Positions 50,576 to 59,226 are shown, counted from the first letter of the stretch. The stretch is DNA of 64,000 nt from Kitasatospora phosalacinea (GCF_030268885.1 NZ_BSSA01000014.1:62001-126000), one strand, 5' to 3'. Numbers and translations are program-made. The notes: generated from the letters alone by a model not told the origin.

Positions 50576-51732
50576 GCCGCTTCCTGCTGGTGGTGCCGCC
50601 GCTGGCCGGGCACGTCAACCCGGCGGCCGGGATCGCGGACGAACTGGTCGCCCGCGGCCACGAGGTGGCCTGGACCGGCACCGAGTCCATGCTGCGGCCG
50701 CTGCTGGGCCCCGGCGCCCGGGTCTTCGGCACCGGCAACCGGATGTTCCGACCGATGGGCGGCCACGGCCTGGCCTCGCTGCGCTCGCTGTGGGAGGGCT
50801 TCGTCGTCCCGTACGCCAGGTTCACCCTGAAGCCGCTGGACGCGGTGGTGCGGGAGTTCCGGCCGGACGCGCTGCTGGTGGACCAGCACACCCCGGCGGG
50901 CGCGCTGGTCGCGCACCGGTACGGGCTGCCGTGGGCGACGCTGGCGCCGGGGGCGATGGAGCTGGGCCGCCCGTACCGGCACCTGCCGCGGGTCGAGGCC
51001 TGGACGGCGGGCCTGCTGGCGGGGCTGTGGGAGCGGGCCCACCTGCCCGCCGGGGAGTTCACCGACCCGCGCTGCTCGCCGCACCTGGTGCTGGCCACCT
51101 CCGGCCGGGCGCTGCTCGGCGAGCTGCCGGAGCTGCCGCAACTCGCCCTGGTGGGGCCGGTGCTGACCGCGCGCCCGGCGGACCGGTCGTTCCCGTGGGA
51201 GCGGTTGGCGGCCGGTCGGCGCACCGTGCTGGTCACCGTGGGGACGATGTCGGACGCGGTCGGCGCGGACTTCCTGCACCGCACCGTGGCGGCGCTGGCG
51301 CTGCTCGCCGGGGAGGGCGTGCAGGCGGTGGTCGCCGCGCCCCGCGGGGCACTTCCGGCTGCCCTTCCGGACTCCGTGCTGGTGGTCGATCGGGCACCGG
51401 TGCTGGAGCTGCTGTCCGGCGGCCGCTTGGACGCGGTGCTCTGCCATGGTGGGATGAACACCGTGGTCGAGTCGCTGGCGCACGGGGTCCCCGTGCTGGC
51501 GGCGCCGATCCGCAACGACCAGCCGTTCGTGGCGCAGCGGGTCGCCCGGGCCGGGGCGGGCCTGCGGGTCCCGTTCGCCCGGGTCGGTCCGCCGGTGATC
51601 GCCGAGCGGCTGCGACGGGTGCTCGACGACCCCTCCCACCGGGCGGCCGCGGAACTGATCGGCCGTCAACTGCTGTCCGGTGGCGGCGCGTCGGTCGCCG
51701 CCGACCGGATGGCGGAGCTGGTCGCCCCCTGA
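50572..51732 (+). CDS. macrolide-type (GT1/MGT) glycosyltransferase
   Basis: A 386-residue GT-B enzyme. The N-domain starts FLLVVPPLAGHVNPAAGIAD with the catalytic histidine in AGHVNP. The nucleotide-sugar-binding C-domain has VLVTVGTMSDAVGADF and DAVLCHGGMNTVVESLAHGV, then APIRNDQPFVAQRV. These HGGxxT...P...D/NQ motifs define the UGT/MGT family. It would glycosylate the cluster product. GTGA overlap with the ACP-like gene couples them. No sugar-biosynthesis genes are in the window. Confidence 0.9.
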   Translation: MSRFLLVVPPLAGHVNPAAGIADELVARGHEVAWTGTESMLRPLLGPGARVFGTGNRMFRPMGGHGLASLRSLWEGFVVPYARFTLKPLDAVVREFRPDALLVDQHTPAGALVAHRYGLPWATLAPGAMELGRPYRHLPRVEAWTAGLLAGLWERAHLPAGEFTDPRCSPHLVLATSGRALLGELPELPQLALVGPVLTARPADRSFPWERLAAGRRTVLVTVGTMSDAVGADFLHRTVAALALLAGEGVQAVVAAPRGALPAALPDSVLVVDRAPVLELLSGGRLDAVLCHGGMNTVVESLAHGVPVLAAPIRNDQPFVAQRVARAGAGLRVPFARVGPPVIAERLRRVLDDPSHRAAAELIGRQLLSGGGASVAADRMAELVAP

Positions 51733-51819
51733 TACCGCCCCGCGCCCGCCGACCGCCGTCCCATGAGCGGTGGTCGGCGGCGCGGGGCCCCGTACCCCAC
51801 TCCAGCACGGGAGTTCTGG

Positions 51820-52770
51820 TTGATCGAGACCAAGGGACTGCGCAAGTCCTATCCGGCCAAGCGCGGCCGGACCGTCGTCGACGCCGTCCGCGGCATCGAC
51901 CTGGACGTCCGGGCGGGCGAGATCTTCGGATTCCTCGGCCCGAACGGCGCCGGGAAGACCACCACGCTGCGCATGCTCGCCACCCTGATCCGCCCGGACG
52001 GCGGCGCGGCCCTGATCGCCGGGGCCGACCTGCTGGCCGACCCGGCCGGGGTCCGCCGCCGGATCGGCTACGTCGCCCAGGGCGGCGGCACCGCCGACGC
52101 GGTCACCGGGCGGGAGGAGCTGGTCCTGCAGGCCCGGATGTACGGCAGCCGCAAGGCCGAGGCCCGGCAGCGGGCCGCGGACGCCGTCGAGGCGTTCGAC
52201 CTCGCCGAGTTCGCCGACCGCCCCTGCAGCACCTACTCCGGCGGTCAGCGCCGCCGGATCGACATCGCCCTCGGGGTGATCCACGCCCCGGAGGTGCTGT
52301 TCCTGGACGAGCCGACGGTCGGCCTCGACCCGGTCAGCCGCGGCCAGGTGTGGGCCGAGATCCGGCGGCTGCGCACCGGGGGCATGACGGTCGTGGTCAC
52401 CACCCACTACCTGGACGAGGCCGACGCGCTCTGCGACCGGGTCGCGATCGTCGACCACGGCCGGGTCGTGGTCGAGGGCACGCCCGAGGCGCTCAAGCGC
52501 GAGATCTCCGGCGACGTCGTGCTGCTCGGCCTCGCCGCCGGACAGGCCGGGCCCGCGGCCGACGCCCTGCGCGGGCAGCCCTCGCTGCACCGGCTGGAGC
52601 CGGGCGAGGAGGGCCTGCGGCTCTACCTGGACGACGGTGCGGCGGCGATCCCGCAGCTGCTGAGCGTCCTGAACGGGGCGGGCATCGTCCCCGGGACGGT
52701 CCAGCTCCAGCGGCCGAGCCTGGACGACGTGTTCCTGGCCCGCACCGGCCGCTCCATCGAACAGTCCTGA
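51820..52770 (+). CDS. ABC transporter ATP-binding protein (DrrA-like)
   Basis: A 316-residue ATPase. Walker A FGFLGPNGAGKTTTLRMLAT, signature CSTYSGGQRRRIDIALGVIH, and Walker B EVLFLDEPTVGLDPVSRG are intact. The C-terminal LQRPSLDDVFLARTGRS is the DrrA-like tail. Such proteins drive export of antibiotics with a separate permease. I take the TTG at 51820 (IETKGLRKSY) because GGGAG lies about 6 bases upstream; an ATG at 51763 would add a poor N-terminus. Next gene is the permease. Confidence 0.92.
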   Translation: MIETKGLRKSYPAKRGRTVVDAVRGIDLDVRAGEIFGFLGPNGAGKTTTLRMLATLIRPDGGAALIAGADLLADPAGVRRRIGYVAQGGGTADAVTGREELVLQARMYGSRKAEARQRAADAVEAFDLAEFADRPCSTYSGGQRRRIDIALGVIHAPEVLFLDEPTVGLDPVSRGQVWAEIRRLRTGGMTVVVTTHYLDEADALCDRVAIVDHGRVVVEGTPEALKREISGDVVLLGLAAGQAGPAADALRGQPSLHRLEPGEEGLRLYLDDGAAAIPQLLSVLNGAGIVPGTVQLQRPSLDDVFLARTGRSIEQS

Positions 52771-52794
52771 CGAGAAATCCCTGGGGTCCCTTCC

Positions 52795-53559
52795 GTGAAG
52801 CTCGCCCGTGACACCTGGCTGGTCCTCCAGCGGCAAGTGCTGCTGATGTGGCGCACCCCGATCTGGATCGTGGTCGGCATCACCCAGCCGGTCTTCTACC
52901 TGCTGCTGTTCGCCCCGCTGCTGAAGAAGGTGCTCGCCCCGATGGGCGCCACCAGCTACGCCGAGGCGTACCAGATCTACGTCCCCGGCCTGCTGGCGGT
53001 GCTCTGCATCTTCGGCGGCCTCTACACCGGCTTCAGCCTGCTCGGCGAACTGAAGGCCGGCATCATCGAACGCTCCCGGGTGACCCCGGTCAGCCGGCTG
53101 GCCCTGCTGCTGGGGCGGGCGCTGCGCGAGATGCTCGGGCTGGTCGTGCAGGCGGTGATCATCATGCTGGTCGCGCTGCCGTTCGGCCTGCGGGTCGAGC
53201 CGCTGAGCCTGCTGCTGGCCTTCGTCCTGCTGGCCCTGCTGGCCCTGATGGCCTCGGCCCTCTCGTACGGCATCGCCCTGGCGCTGCCCAACGACGCCGC
53301 GATGGCGCCGGTGGTGAACACCGTCGCCCAGCCGATCGGCCTGCTCTCCGGCGTGCTGCTGCCGCTGGCGCTGGCGCCGGTGTGGCTGCAGGAGGTCGCG
53401 AAGTGGAACCCCTTCTACTGGGCGGTGGAGGGCATGCGGGCACTGTTCTCCGGGCACCCCGGCGACCGCGTGGTCTGGCAGGGGCTGCTGATCGTCGTGG
53501 TGATGACGACCGCGGCGGTGTTCTGCTCGGCCCGGCTGTTCTCGGCCCGGATCCGGTAG
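52795..53559 (+). CDS. ABC transporter permease (DrrB-like, ABC-2)
   Basis: A 254-residue membrane protein with six hydrophobic helices and the ABC-2 pattern: LLLFAPLLKKVLAPMGATSY, then LLGELKAGIIERSRVTPVSR (cytoplasmic loop contacting the ATPase), then PIGLLSGVLLPLALAPVWLQ. GTG start 24 bases after the ATPase stop. With that gene it forms a two-component exporter, probably of the glycosylated product. Confidence 0.9.
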   Translation: MKLARDTWLVLQRQVLLMWRTPIWIVVGITQPVFYLLLFAPLLKKVLAPMGATSYAEAYQIYVPGLLAVLCIFGGLYTGFSLLGELKAGIIERSRVTPVSRLALLLGRALREMLGLVVQAVIIMLVALPFGLRVEPLSLLLAFVLLALLALMASALSYGIALALPNDAAMAPVVNTVAQPIGLLSGVLLPLALAPVWLQEVAKWNPFYWAVEGMRALFSGHPGDRVVWQGLLIVVVMTTAAVFCSARLFSARIR

Positions 53560-53565
53560 CCGGTC

Positions 53566-53614
53566 GTACGGGTCCCGTACGGGGAGGGGGAGGGGCCGCG
53601 GCCCCTCCCCCTCC
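53566..53614. terminator. bidirectional terminator, perfect 32-bp palindrome
   Basis: The arms GGAGGGGGAGGGGCCG (53583-53598) and CGGCCCCTCCCCCTCC (53599-53614) are exact inverse complements with no loop. A shorter hairpin GTACGGG-T-CCCGTAC (53566-53580) precedes it. It separates the convergent permease and aminotransferase genes. Confidence 0.88.
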
Positions 53615-53633
53615 GACGCGTCTCCCTCCTGCC

Positions 53634-54944
53634 TCAGGGCGCGGCGGCCCGGACGAAGTCGGCCAGCCGGGCGACGCCCGCCTCGATCTGCCGGGCGCTC
53701 AGGGCGCTGATCGACAGCCGCAGCCGGCGCTCGCCGCCGCCCGCCGGGTAGAACGGGCCCATCGGCGTCCAGAGCACCCCGTGGTCGCGGGCGCAGCGCT
53801 CCATCGCCGCCTCGTCGGCGGTGAACGGCACCTCCAGCACGGCGAAGAAGCCGCCCTCCGGCTCGTTCCAGGACACGCCCAGCCGGGCCCGCTCGGCCGC
53901 CGGGAAGTGCCGCTCCAACTCCCGCAGCAGAACGGCCAGGTTGGCCGCGTAGTGGGCGCGGGCGGGGGCGTTGGCGGCGCGCAGGCGGCAGCCGTGGTGC
54001 AGCAGCATGCCGCCGATCACGGCCTGGCTGAGCGCCGGGGTGTTGACCGTCGTCATGCTCTTGAGCTTGGCGAGCTCGTCGGCGAGCAGCGTCGTGCGGC
54101 CGTCCGGGGCGAGGACCGGCTGGTCGGCGAGCACGTAGCCGAGCCGGGCGCCGGGGAAGCAGGTCTTGGCGAACGAGCCGAGGTGGACGACCTGGTGGCG
54201 GCGGTCCAGGGCCTTCAGGGTGGGGCGTCCGCGCTCCTCCCGGGAGAAGAAGCCGTACGGGTTGTCCTCGATCACCAGCAGCCCCTCCTCGGCCGCCACC
54301 GCCAGCAGCCCGGACCGGGCCCGCAGCGGCATGCTGGTGCCGGACGGGTTGGCGAAGTCCGGGACGACGTAGAGCGCCCGCGGGCGGCGGCCGGCGGCCC
54401 GGACGGCGCGGGCCGCGGCGCGCACGGCCGCCGGGTCCGGTCCGCCGTCGGGCCCCTCCGGGACGGGGACGGTCGCCAGGTCGAGCAGCCGGGCCGCGCC
54501 GGTGACGCCCACGTAGCAGGGCGAGCTGACCAGCAGCACGTCCTCGGGCGTGGCGCACAGCGCACGCAGCACCAGCAGCATGCCCTCCTGGGCGCCGACG
54601 GTCAGCACCAGCGCCGCGGGGTCGGCGTCGACGCCCTCGTCGTTGGCGAGGGTGCGGGCCACCAGGTCGGCGACGATGCCCTTGGTCGGCCCGTACTGGA
54701 ACAGCGCGGTGCGCACGGCGCTGCCGCTCAGGCCGCGCTCGGCGAGGTGGGTGAGGTAGGTGTCCAGGTAGGCGTGGACGTCCTCGGGTTCGAAGAAGCC
54801 CTCGTGCGGGCGGCCGGGGGCGAAGGAGAGCGCGTGCGGGTAGCGCTCGGTGACCTCGTTGAGGAAGGTCATCGCGTCCAGCAGCGGGTCGGCGAGGCTG
54901 GCGTGCAGGTCGCCCAGCGGGAGCGTGAAGGTGCCGGTGCTCAT
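53634..54944 (-). CDS. PLP aminotransferase, phenylglycine transaminase (HpgT)-like
   Basis: A 436-residue fold type I aminotransferase. The N-terminal pattern DPLLDAMTFLNEVTERYPHA then SFAPGRPHEGFFEPEDVHAY closely resembles HpgT/DpgT enzymes of glycopeptide clusters, as I recall them. PLP residues: SGSAVRTALFQYGPTKG, LVIEDNPYGFFSREER and HLGSFAKTCFPGARLGYV (PLP lysine). HpgT converts 4-hydroxybenzoylformate to hydroxyphenylglycine. The alpha-hydroxy-acid oxidase in the same operon could supply that keto acid. A valine-pyruvate or other aminotransferase role cannot be excluded. Confidence 0.82.
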   Translation of the reverse strand: MSTGTFTLPLGDLHASLADPLLDAMTFLNEVTERYPHALSFAPGRPHEGFFEPEDVHAYLDTYLTHLAERGLSGSAVRTALFQYGPTKGIVADLVARTLANDEGVDADPAALVLTVGAQEGMLLVLRALCATPEDVLLVSSPCYVGVTGAARLLDLATVPVPEGPDGGPDPAAVRAAARAVRAAGRRPRALYVVPDFANPSGTSMPLRARSGLLAVAAEEGLLVIEDNPYGFFSREERGRPTLKALDRRHQVVHLGSFAKTCFPGARLGYVLADQPVLAPDGRTTLLADELAKLKSMTTVNTPALSQAVIGGMLLHHGCRLRAANAPARAHYAANLAVLLRELERHFPAAERARLGVSWNEPEGGFFAVLEVPFTADEAAMERCARDHGVLWTPMGPFYPAGGGERRLRLSISALSARQIEAGVARLADFVRAAAP

Positions 54945-55879
54945 CGGAGGGCCTCGCGCAGTCGGTCGGCGGCGTACTGCTGGGCGGCGCGGCCGTCGTC
55001 GAGGACGCCGGACATCGCGAAGAAGCCGTGCGGCATGCCGTCGTAGCGGCGCAGTTCGACGGGCACGCCCGCGGCGCGCAGGGCTTCGGCGTACTCCTCG
55101 CCCTCGTCGCGCAGCGGGTCGTACTCGGCGGTGATCACGGTCGCGGACGGCAGTCCGACCAGCGAGGGGGCGCGCAGCGGGGAGGCCAGCGGGTTCGCGC
55201 CGTCGGCCGGGTCGGCCAGGTAGTGGCCCCAGTACCAGGCCACCGAGCGGCGGTTGAACAGCAGCGGGTCGTCGTGCTCGCGGACGGACGGGGTGTCCGC
55301 GGCGTGGTCGGTGTTCGGGTACACCAGCAGTTGGTGCCGCAGCGCGGGGCCGCCCCGTTCGCGGGCGAGCAGGGTGAGCGCGGCCGCCAGGTTGCCGCCC
55401 GCGCTGTCCCCGCCGACCGCGGTCCGCCCGGGGTCGGCGCCCAGTTCGGCGGCGTGGCCGACGGCCCACTCGGCGGCGGCGAGCACGTCGTGGACGGCGG
55501 CCGGGAAGGGGTGCTCGGGAGCGAGCCGGTAGCCGACCGAGACGGTGACGCAGCCGACCGCGTTGGTCAGGCGGCGGCAGATCGCGTCCCCGGTGTCGAG
55601 CGAGCCGAGCACCCAGCCGCCGCCGAACAGGTAGATCAGCAGCGGGAGTTGCCCGGCCGCGTCACCGGCCGGACGGTAGACCCGCAACGGCAGCGGACCG
55701 CCGGGGCCGTCGACGGTGAACTCCGCGACGGAGCCGACCGGTTCCGGGCTCCCGGCGGCGGCCCGGGTGTCGGCGAGGTCCGCGGCCCGGGCCTCGGCGA
55801 GCGTACGGGTGTAGAGCGGGGGCGTACCGGCCGCGGCGCGCTGCCGGCGCAGGGCCTCGGCCTGGGGGTGCAGTGGCAA
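54941..55879 (-). CDS. alpha/beta hydrolase, HSL-type esterase
   Basis: A 312-residue hydrolase of the hormone-sensitive-lipase family. The oxyanion motif reads LLIYLFGGGWVLGS, with Phe in place of the usual His of HGGG. The nucleophile is in AVGGDSAGGNLAAA, the aspartate in TAEYDPLRDEGEEY, and the histidine in DGMPHGFFAM. A TTG at 55879 gives a typical length, with AGGAA upstream. It overlaps the aminotransferase start (ATGA). It could release or deacylate an intermediate. Confidence 0.85.
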   Translation of the reverse strand: MPLHPQAEALRRQRAAAGTPPLYTRTLAEARAADLADTRAAAGSPEPVGSVAEFTVDGPGGPLPLRVYRPAGDAAGQLPLLIYLFGGGWVLGSLDTGDAICRRLTNAVGCVTVSVGYRLAPEHPFPAAVHDVLAAAEWAVGHAAELGADPGRTAVGGDSAGGNLAAALTLLARERGGPALRHQLLVYPNTDHAADTPSVREHDDPLLFNRRSVAWYWGHYLADPADGANPLASPLRAPSLVGLPSATVITAEYDPLRDEGEEYAEALRAAGVPVELRRYDGMPHGFFAMSGVLDDGRAAQQYAADRLREALR

Positions 55880-55977
55880 GGGACGTTCCTGGGGTCGGGC
55901 CGCCGGTCGGCGGCGGGGTGGTGCGCAGGCGCGGGGCCTGACGGCGAGCGGTGCGGGCACGGGGCCCGGCCGCAGGG

Positions 55978-56013
55978 GGGAGGAAGGGACGCGGTGGGAG
56001 GAAGGGACGTGGT
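55978..56013. repeat. 18-bp tandem direct repeat in a 283-bp gap
   Basis: GGGAGGAAGGGACGCGGT (55978-55995) is followed immediately by the same 18 bases with one change (55996-56013). The gap 55880-56162 between the oxidase and esterase genes has no gene that I can support. Confidence 0.75.
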
Positions 56014-56162
56014 GCACCCGCAGGTGCGGGGGGCGGCACGGACACGGACCGGCCGCGGGCGGGGCTCGGGCCGGCGGGCCGGACCACCGGGCGTCGGCGG
56101 GAGCACGGGCCGGCTGCGGCGCGGGAGCGGGCCGGGGACGCTCCTGACGGTCCGGCCGCCGG

Positions 56163-57275
56163 TCAGCAACGGCAGCCCGCCGTGGGCGGGTTGCGGTGGG
56201 CGGGGGCGACGGCGGTGGGGTCGAGGTCGGTGAGGCGGGGGCGGCCGAGGAGGGCGAGGGTGTGGTCGAGTTCGGCCTTCAGGAGGTCGAGGACCCGGGC
56301 GACGCCGTTCTCGCCGTCGGCGGCGAGGCCCCAGAGGGCGGGTCGGCCGATCAGGACGGCGTGGGCGCCGAGGGCGATCGCGAGGGCAGCGTCCGTGCCC
56401 GTTCGGACACCGCCGTCCAGGAGGACGGGCAGGTTCGGCGGGAGGGCGGCGGCCACTTCGGGCAGGGCGGTGAGGGTCGGTGGGGCACCGTCGAGTTGGC
56501 GGCCGCCGTGGTTGGAGACCAGGACGGCGTCGACGCCGTGTTCGGCGGCGAGGCGGGCGTCCTCGGCGGTGAGGATGCCCTTGAGGACGATCGGCAGCCG
56601 GGTGCGGGCGCGCAGCCAGGCCAGGTCGGCCCAGGTCAGGGTGGGGTCGAACTGTTCCCGGGCGTGGTCGGCGATGCCGGAACTGCCGTGGTCGGCGCGG
56701 TGGCTGGCGGCCGTCAGGGCCGGGTCGAGGTTGACGGCGCGGACGTGCGCGGGGATCGCGAAGCCGTTGCGGGCGTCGCGCAGGCGACGGCCGATCCGGG
56801 GGGCGTCGACGGTGAGCACCAGGGCGCGGTACCCGGCGTCCTCGGCGCGGGCGACCAGGGCGGCGAGGGCGTCGCGGCGGCGCAGCCAGTAGAGCTGGAG
56901 CCAGAGCGGGCCGGTGGCGGCCCCGGCGATGGACTCCAGGGTGCGGCTGGCGAAGATCCCGGCGACCATGAGCGCTCCGGCGCGGCCGGCGGCGCGGGCG
57001 GTGGCGACCTCGCCCTCGGGGTGGAACAGCTGGTGGTAGGCCATCGGCGCGATGCCGATCGGGGTCTGCAGCGGGCTGCCGAGCAGGGTGAGGCGCTGGT
57101 CGGTGGTGGAGACGTCGACCATGGTGCGCGGGCGCAGGCGGCAGTGCGCGAACTGGGCGCGGTTGGCGGCGAGGGTGCGTTCGGCGCCGCTGCCGCCCTG
57201 GAGGAAGTCCCAGGTCTCGGGCGGGAGTTCGGCGCGGGCGGCGCGTTCGACGTCGGAGAGTTCCAGTGCGTCCAA
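56163..57275 (-). CDS. FMN alpha-hydroxy-acid oxidase (hydroxymandelate oxidase-like)
   Basis: A 370-residue TIM-barrel flavoprotein of the glycolate oxidase/lactate dehydrogenase family. Motifs: TPIGIAPMAYHQLFHPEGEV, WLQLYWLRRRDALAALVARA, LPIVLKGILTAEDARLAAEH (FMN lysine) and VLVSNHGGRQLDGAPPTLTA (active-site His, Arg). Hmo enzymes oxidise 4-hydroxymandelate to 4-hydroxybenzoylformate in phenylglycine synthesis. The HpgT-like gene in the same direction supports this, but lactate or glycolate are alternatives. The start is TTG 57275. A DasR-type site lies 72 bp upstream. Confidence 0.82.
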   Translation of the reverse strand: MDALELSDVERAARAELPPETWDFLQGGSGAERTLAANRAQFAHCRLRPRTMVDVSTTDQRLTLLGSPLQTPIGIAPMAYHQLFHPEGEVATARAAGRAGALMVAGIFASRTLESIAGAATGPLWLQLYWLRRRDALAALVARAEDAGYRALVLTVDAPRIGRRLRDARNGFAIPAHVRAVNLDPALTAASHRADHGSSGIADHAREQFDPTLTWADLAWLRARTRLPIVLKGILTAEDARLAAEHGVDAVLVSNHGGRQLDGAPPTLTALPEVAAALPPNLPVLLDGGVRTGTDAALAIALGAHAVLIGRPALWGLAADGENGVARVLDLLKAELDHTLALLGRPRLTDLDPTAVAPAHRNPPTAGCRC

Positions 57276-57346
57276 GGGTCTGCCTTTCCGGGCAGGCCCC
57301 GGTCGGGCCCGCTCCGGCCCGGCAGCGTAGGAGGCGACGCCCCCAA

Positions 57347-57358
57347 TGGTCTAGACCT
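57347..57358. promoter_or_regulatory. DasR-type operator (dre)
   Basis: TGGTCTAGACCT matches the dre core TGGTCTAGACCA in 11 of 12 positions, and GGTCTAGACC (57348-57357) is a perfect palindrome. It is the only such site I saw in the window. It lies between the divergent oxidase (72 bp away) and adenylate ligase (91 bp away) genes. DasR is the GntR-family GlcNAc-6-phosphate sensor that ties antibiotic production to nutrient state. Confidence 0.72.
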
Positions 57359-57448
57359 TGCTTCGGCTCGAACGGCTGTGTCATGGTCGGGACGCCGAAC
57401 CGACCCCGCCGGTCGTGACCGGCCTCCTTCCAACCTCCGCTTCGTGGA

Positions 57449-58903
57449 GTGACGTTGACCGGATCTCCCTCCCTCCCCGCCCTGCCGTGCGGCACCCCGC
57501 ACGACTGGGTGGACCGCTTCCTGCTGGCCGGACCCGACGACCAGGAGTGCCTGCGCTTCGGCGCCCCCGTGGACCGCGCCGCGCTGCGCGCCCTGGTCGC
57601 CGAGCAGGCCGCGCGGCTCACCGCCGCGGGCCTGGCGCGCGGCGGCACGGCCGCGCTGCGGCTGGCGCCCTCGCTCGGCTACGCCGCCGCCCTGCTGGCC
57701 TGCTGGCAGCTGGGCGCCCAGGCCGTCCTGCTCGACCACCGGCTCACCGACCACGAGGTCGCGCTGGCCGTCGAACGGCTGGCGCCCCAGGTGCTGGTGG
57801 AGTCGGCGCACGGCCCCGCGGCGGCGATGCGCGGCTTCGCCGAGACCGACCCGGTGCCGGTGGCGCGGCCGGACGGCCGCCCGGCCGCGACCGGCCACGC
57901 GCTGGTGCAGCTGAGCTCGGGCTCGACCGGCCCGGCCAAGGTGATCGCCCGCACCGCTGCCGACCTGCTGCGCGAACTCGACTGCTACGCGCGGCTGGCG
58001 GCGTTCCCGAAGGCCGGGGAGCGGGTCGTCCTGCTCTCCTCCGTGGTGCACGTCCTGGGCCTGGTCGGCGGGTTGCTGAACAGCCTGCACGCCCGGGTGC
58101 CGCTGACCGTCCCCGCCAGGATGACCACGGCGGGCATCCTGGCCGCGGTCGCCGAGGACGACCGGCCGACCACCGTGATCGGCGTGCCGTTCCACGCCGA
58201 ACTGCTGGCCGGTGCGGCCGCTCCCCCGCCGCTGCCGCAGCTGCGCCGGATGATCGTCGCCGGCGAACTGGTCCGCCCCGGGCTGCCCGCCGCCTTCACC
58301 GCCCGGTACGGGGTGCCGCTGGGCACCATGTACGGGATGACCGAGCGCGGCGTCATCGCCACCGACCTCGACGGCACCCTGCACCCCGAGGCCGTGCCCG
58401 TCCACGGCACCGAACTGCGTGAGGACGGCGGCGAGTTGCACCTCGCGATGGCCGCCTCCCCGTACCCCGGAACCACCGACCCCGGCCGCTGGTCGGACGG
58501 CTGGCTGCACACCCGCGACGCGGGCCGGGTCGACCCGGCGACCGGCCGGGTCACCGTGCTCGGGCGGCGCGACTCGCAGGTCTCGGTCGGCGGCCTCAAG
58601 GTCGACCTCAACGAGGTCGAGCACACCCTCGCGTCCCTGCCCGGGGTCCGCGAGGCCGTGGTGGTCTTCGCGGACGGCGCCATCGAGGCGTACCTGGCCG
58701 CAGAGGCGCACCCGACCACCGAGGACGCCGGGGCCACCGACCGGGCCGGGGCCGACCAGGCCGGGGCCGTGCGGGCCGCGCTGACCCGCGAACTGGCCGC
58801 CTACAAGCGGCCCCGGCAGCTCACCTTCCTCCCGGCACTGCCCCGCACCGCCACCGGCAAGCTCGTCCGCGACGCCGCCGCGCTGCGCGCCGCCGCCCCC
58901 TGA
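57449..58903 (+). CDS. class I adenylate-forming enzyme (acyl/aryl-ACP ligase)
   Basis: A 484-residue ANL-superfamily ligase. A3 is LSSGSTGPAKVIARTAADLL, A5 is GTMYGMTERGVIATDLDG, A7/A8 are LHTRDAGRVDPATG and VSVGGLKVDLNEVEHTLASL, and A10 is PRTATGKLVRDA with its lysine. It would adenylate a carboxylic acid and load it onto a carrier protein. The next two genes encode ACPs, so a starter-acid ligase for the type II synthase is likely. GTG 57449 start. The size is close to ApeH-type ligases of aryl-polyene clusters. Confidence 0.88.
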   Translation: MTLTGSPSLPALPCGTPHDWVDRFLLAGPDDQECLRFGAPVDRAALRALVAEQAARLTAAGLARGGTAALRLAPSLGYAAALLACWQLGAQAVLLDHRLTDHEVALAVERLAPQVLVESAHGPAAAMRGFAETDPVPVARPDGRPAATGHALVQLSSGSTGPAKVIARTAADLLRELDCYARLAAFPKAGERVVLLSSVVHVLGLVGGLLNSLHARVPLTVPARMTTAGILAAVAEDDRPTTVIGVPFHAELLAGAAAPPPLPQLRRMIVAGELVRPGLPAAFTARYGVPLGTMYGMTERGVIATDLDGTLHPEAVPVHGTELREDGGELHLAMAASPYPGTTDPGRWSDGWLHTRDAGRVDPATGRVTVLGRRDSQVSVGGLKVDLNEVEHTLASLPGVREAVVVFADGAIEAYLAAEAHPTTEDAGATDRAGADQAGAVRAALTRELAAYKRPRQLTFLPALPRTATGKLVRDAAALRAAAP

Positions 58904-58956
58904 TCCGACCGCACACCGCACCGGACCCGACCACCACCCCGCACGAGGAGCACAGC

Positions 58957-59226
58957 ATGCAGGAGCGCATCCAGGAGTTCGTCCTCGCGACGCTCACCGA
59001 GATGAACTACGACGTCGCCGAGGTCACCGGCGACACCGACCTCGGCCCGGCCGGGCTCGACCTCGAGTCGCTGGCGCTGGCCGAGCTCTCGGTCCAGGTG
59101 GAGGACGAGTTCGGGATCAAGTTCGACATGGACGAGCTGGAGACCACCGCGCTGATGACGCTCGACCAGTTCACCGCCGACGTGGCCCGCCGGGTCGCCA
59201 CCGCCGCCGCCGGGAGCGCCGCGTGA
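58957..59226 (+). CDS. acyl carrier protein
   Basis: An 89-residue ACP. VLATLTEMNYDVAEVTGDTD precedes the attachment site LDLESLALAELSVQVEDEFG, where the D of DSL is E and the serine is kept. The C-terminus has LMTLDQFTADVARRV. Downstream of the acyl ligase and coupled (GTGA) to a second ACP gene. A discrete type II carrier protein. Confidence 0.92.
   Translation: MQERIQEFVLATLTEMNYDVAEVTGDTDLGPAGLDLESLALAELSVQVEDEFGIKFDMDELETTALMTLDQFTADVARRVATAAAGSAA

Noticed and set aside
53634..55469. N-terminal extension of the aminotransferase frame to 55469
   Set aside because: The extra 175 codons are antisense-type, Arg/Pro-rich and overlap the esterase; the ATG at 54944 gives the family's normal start.
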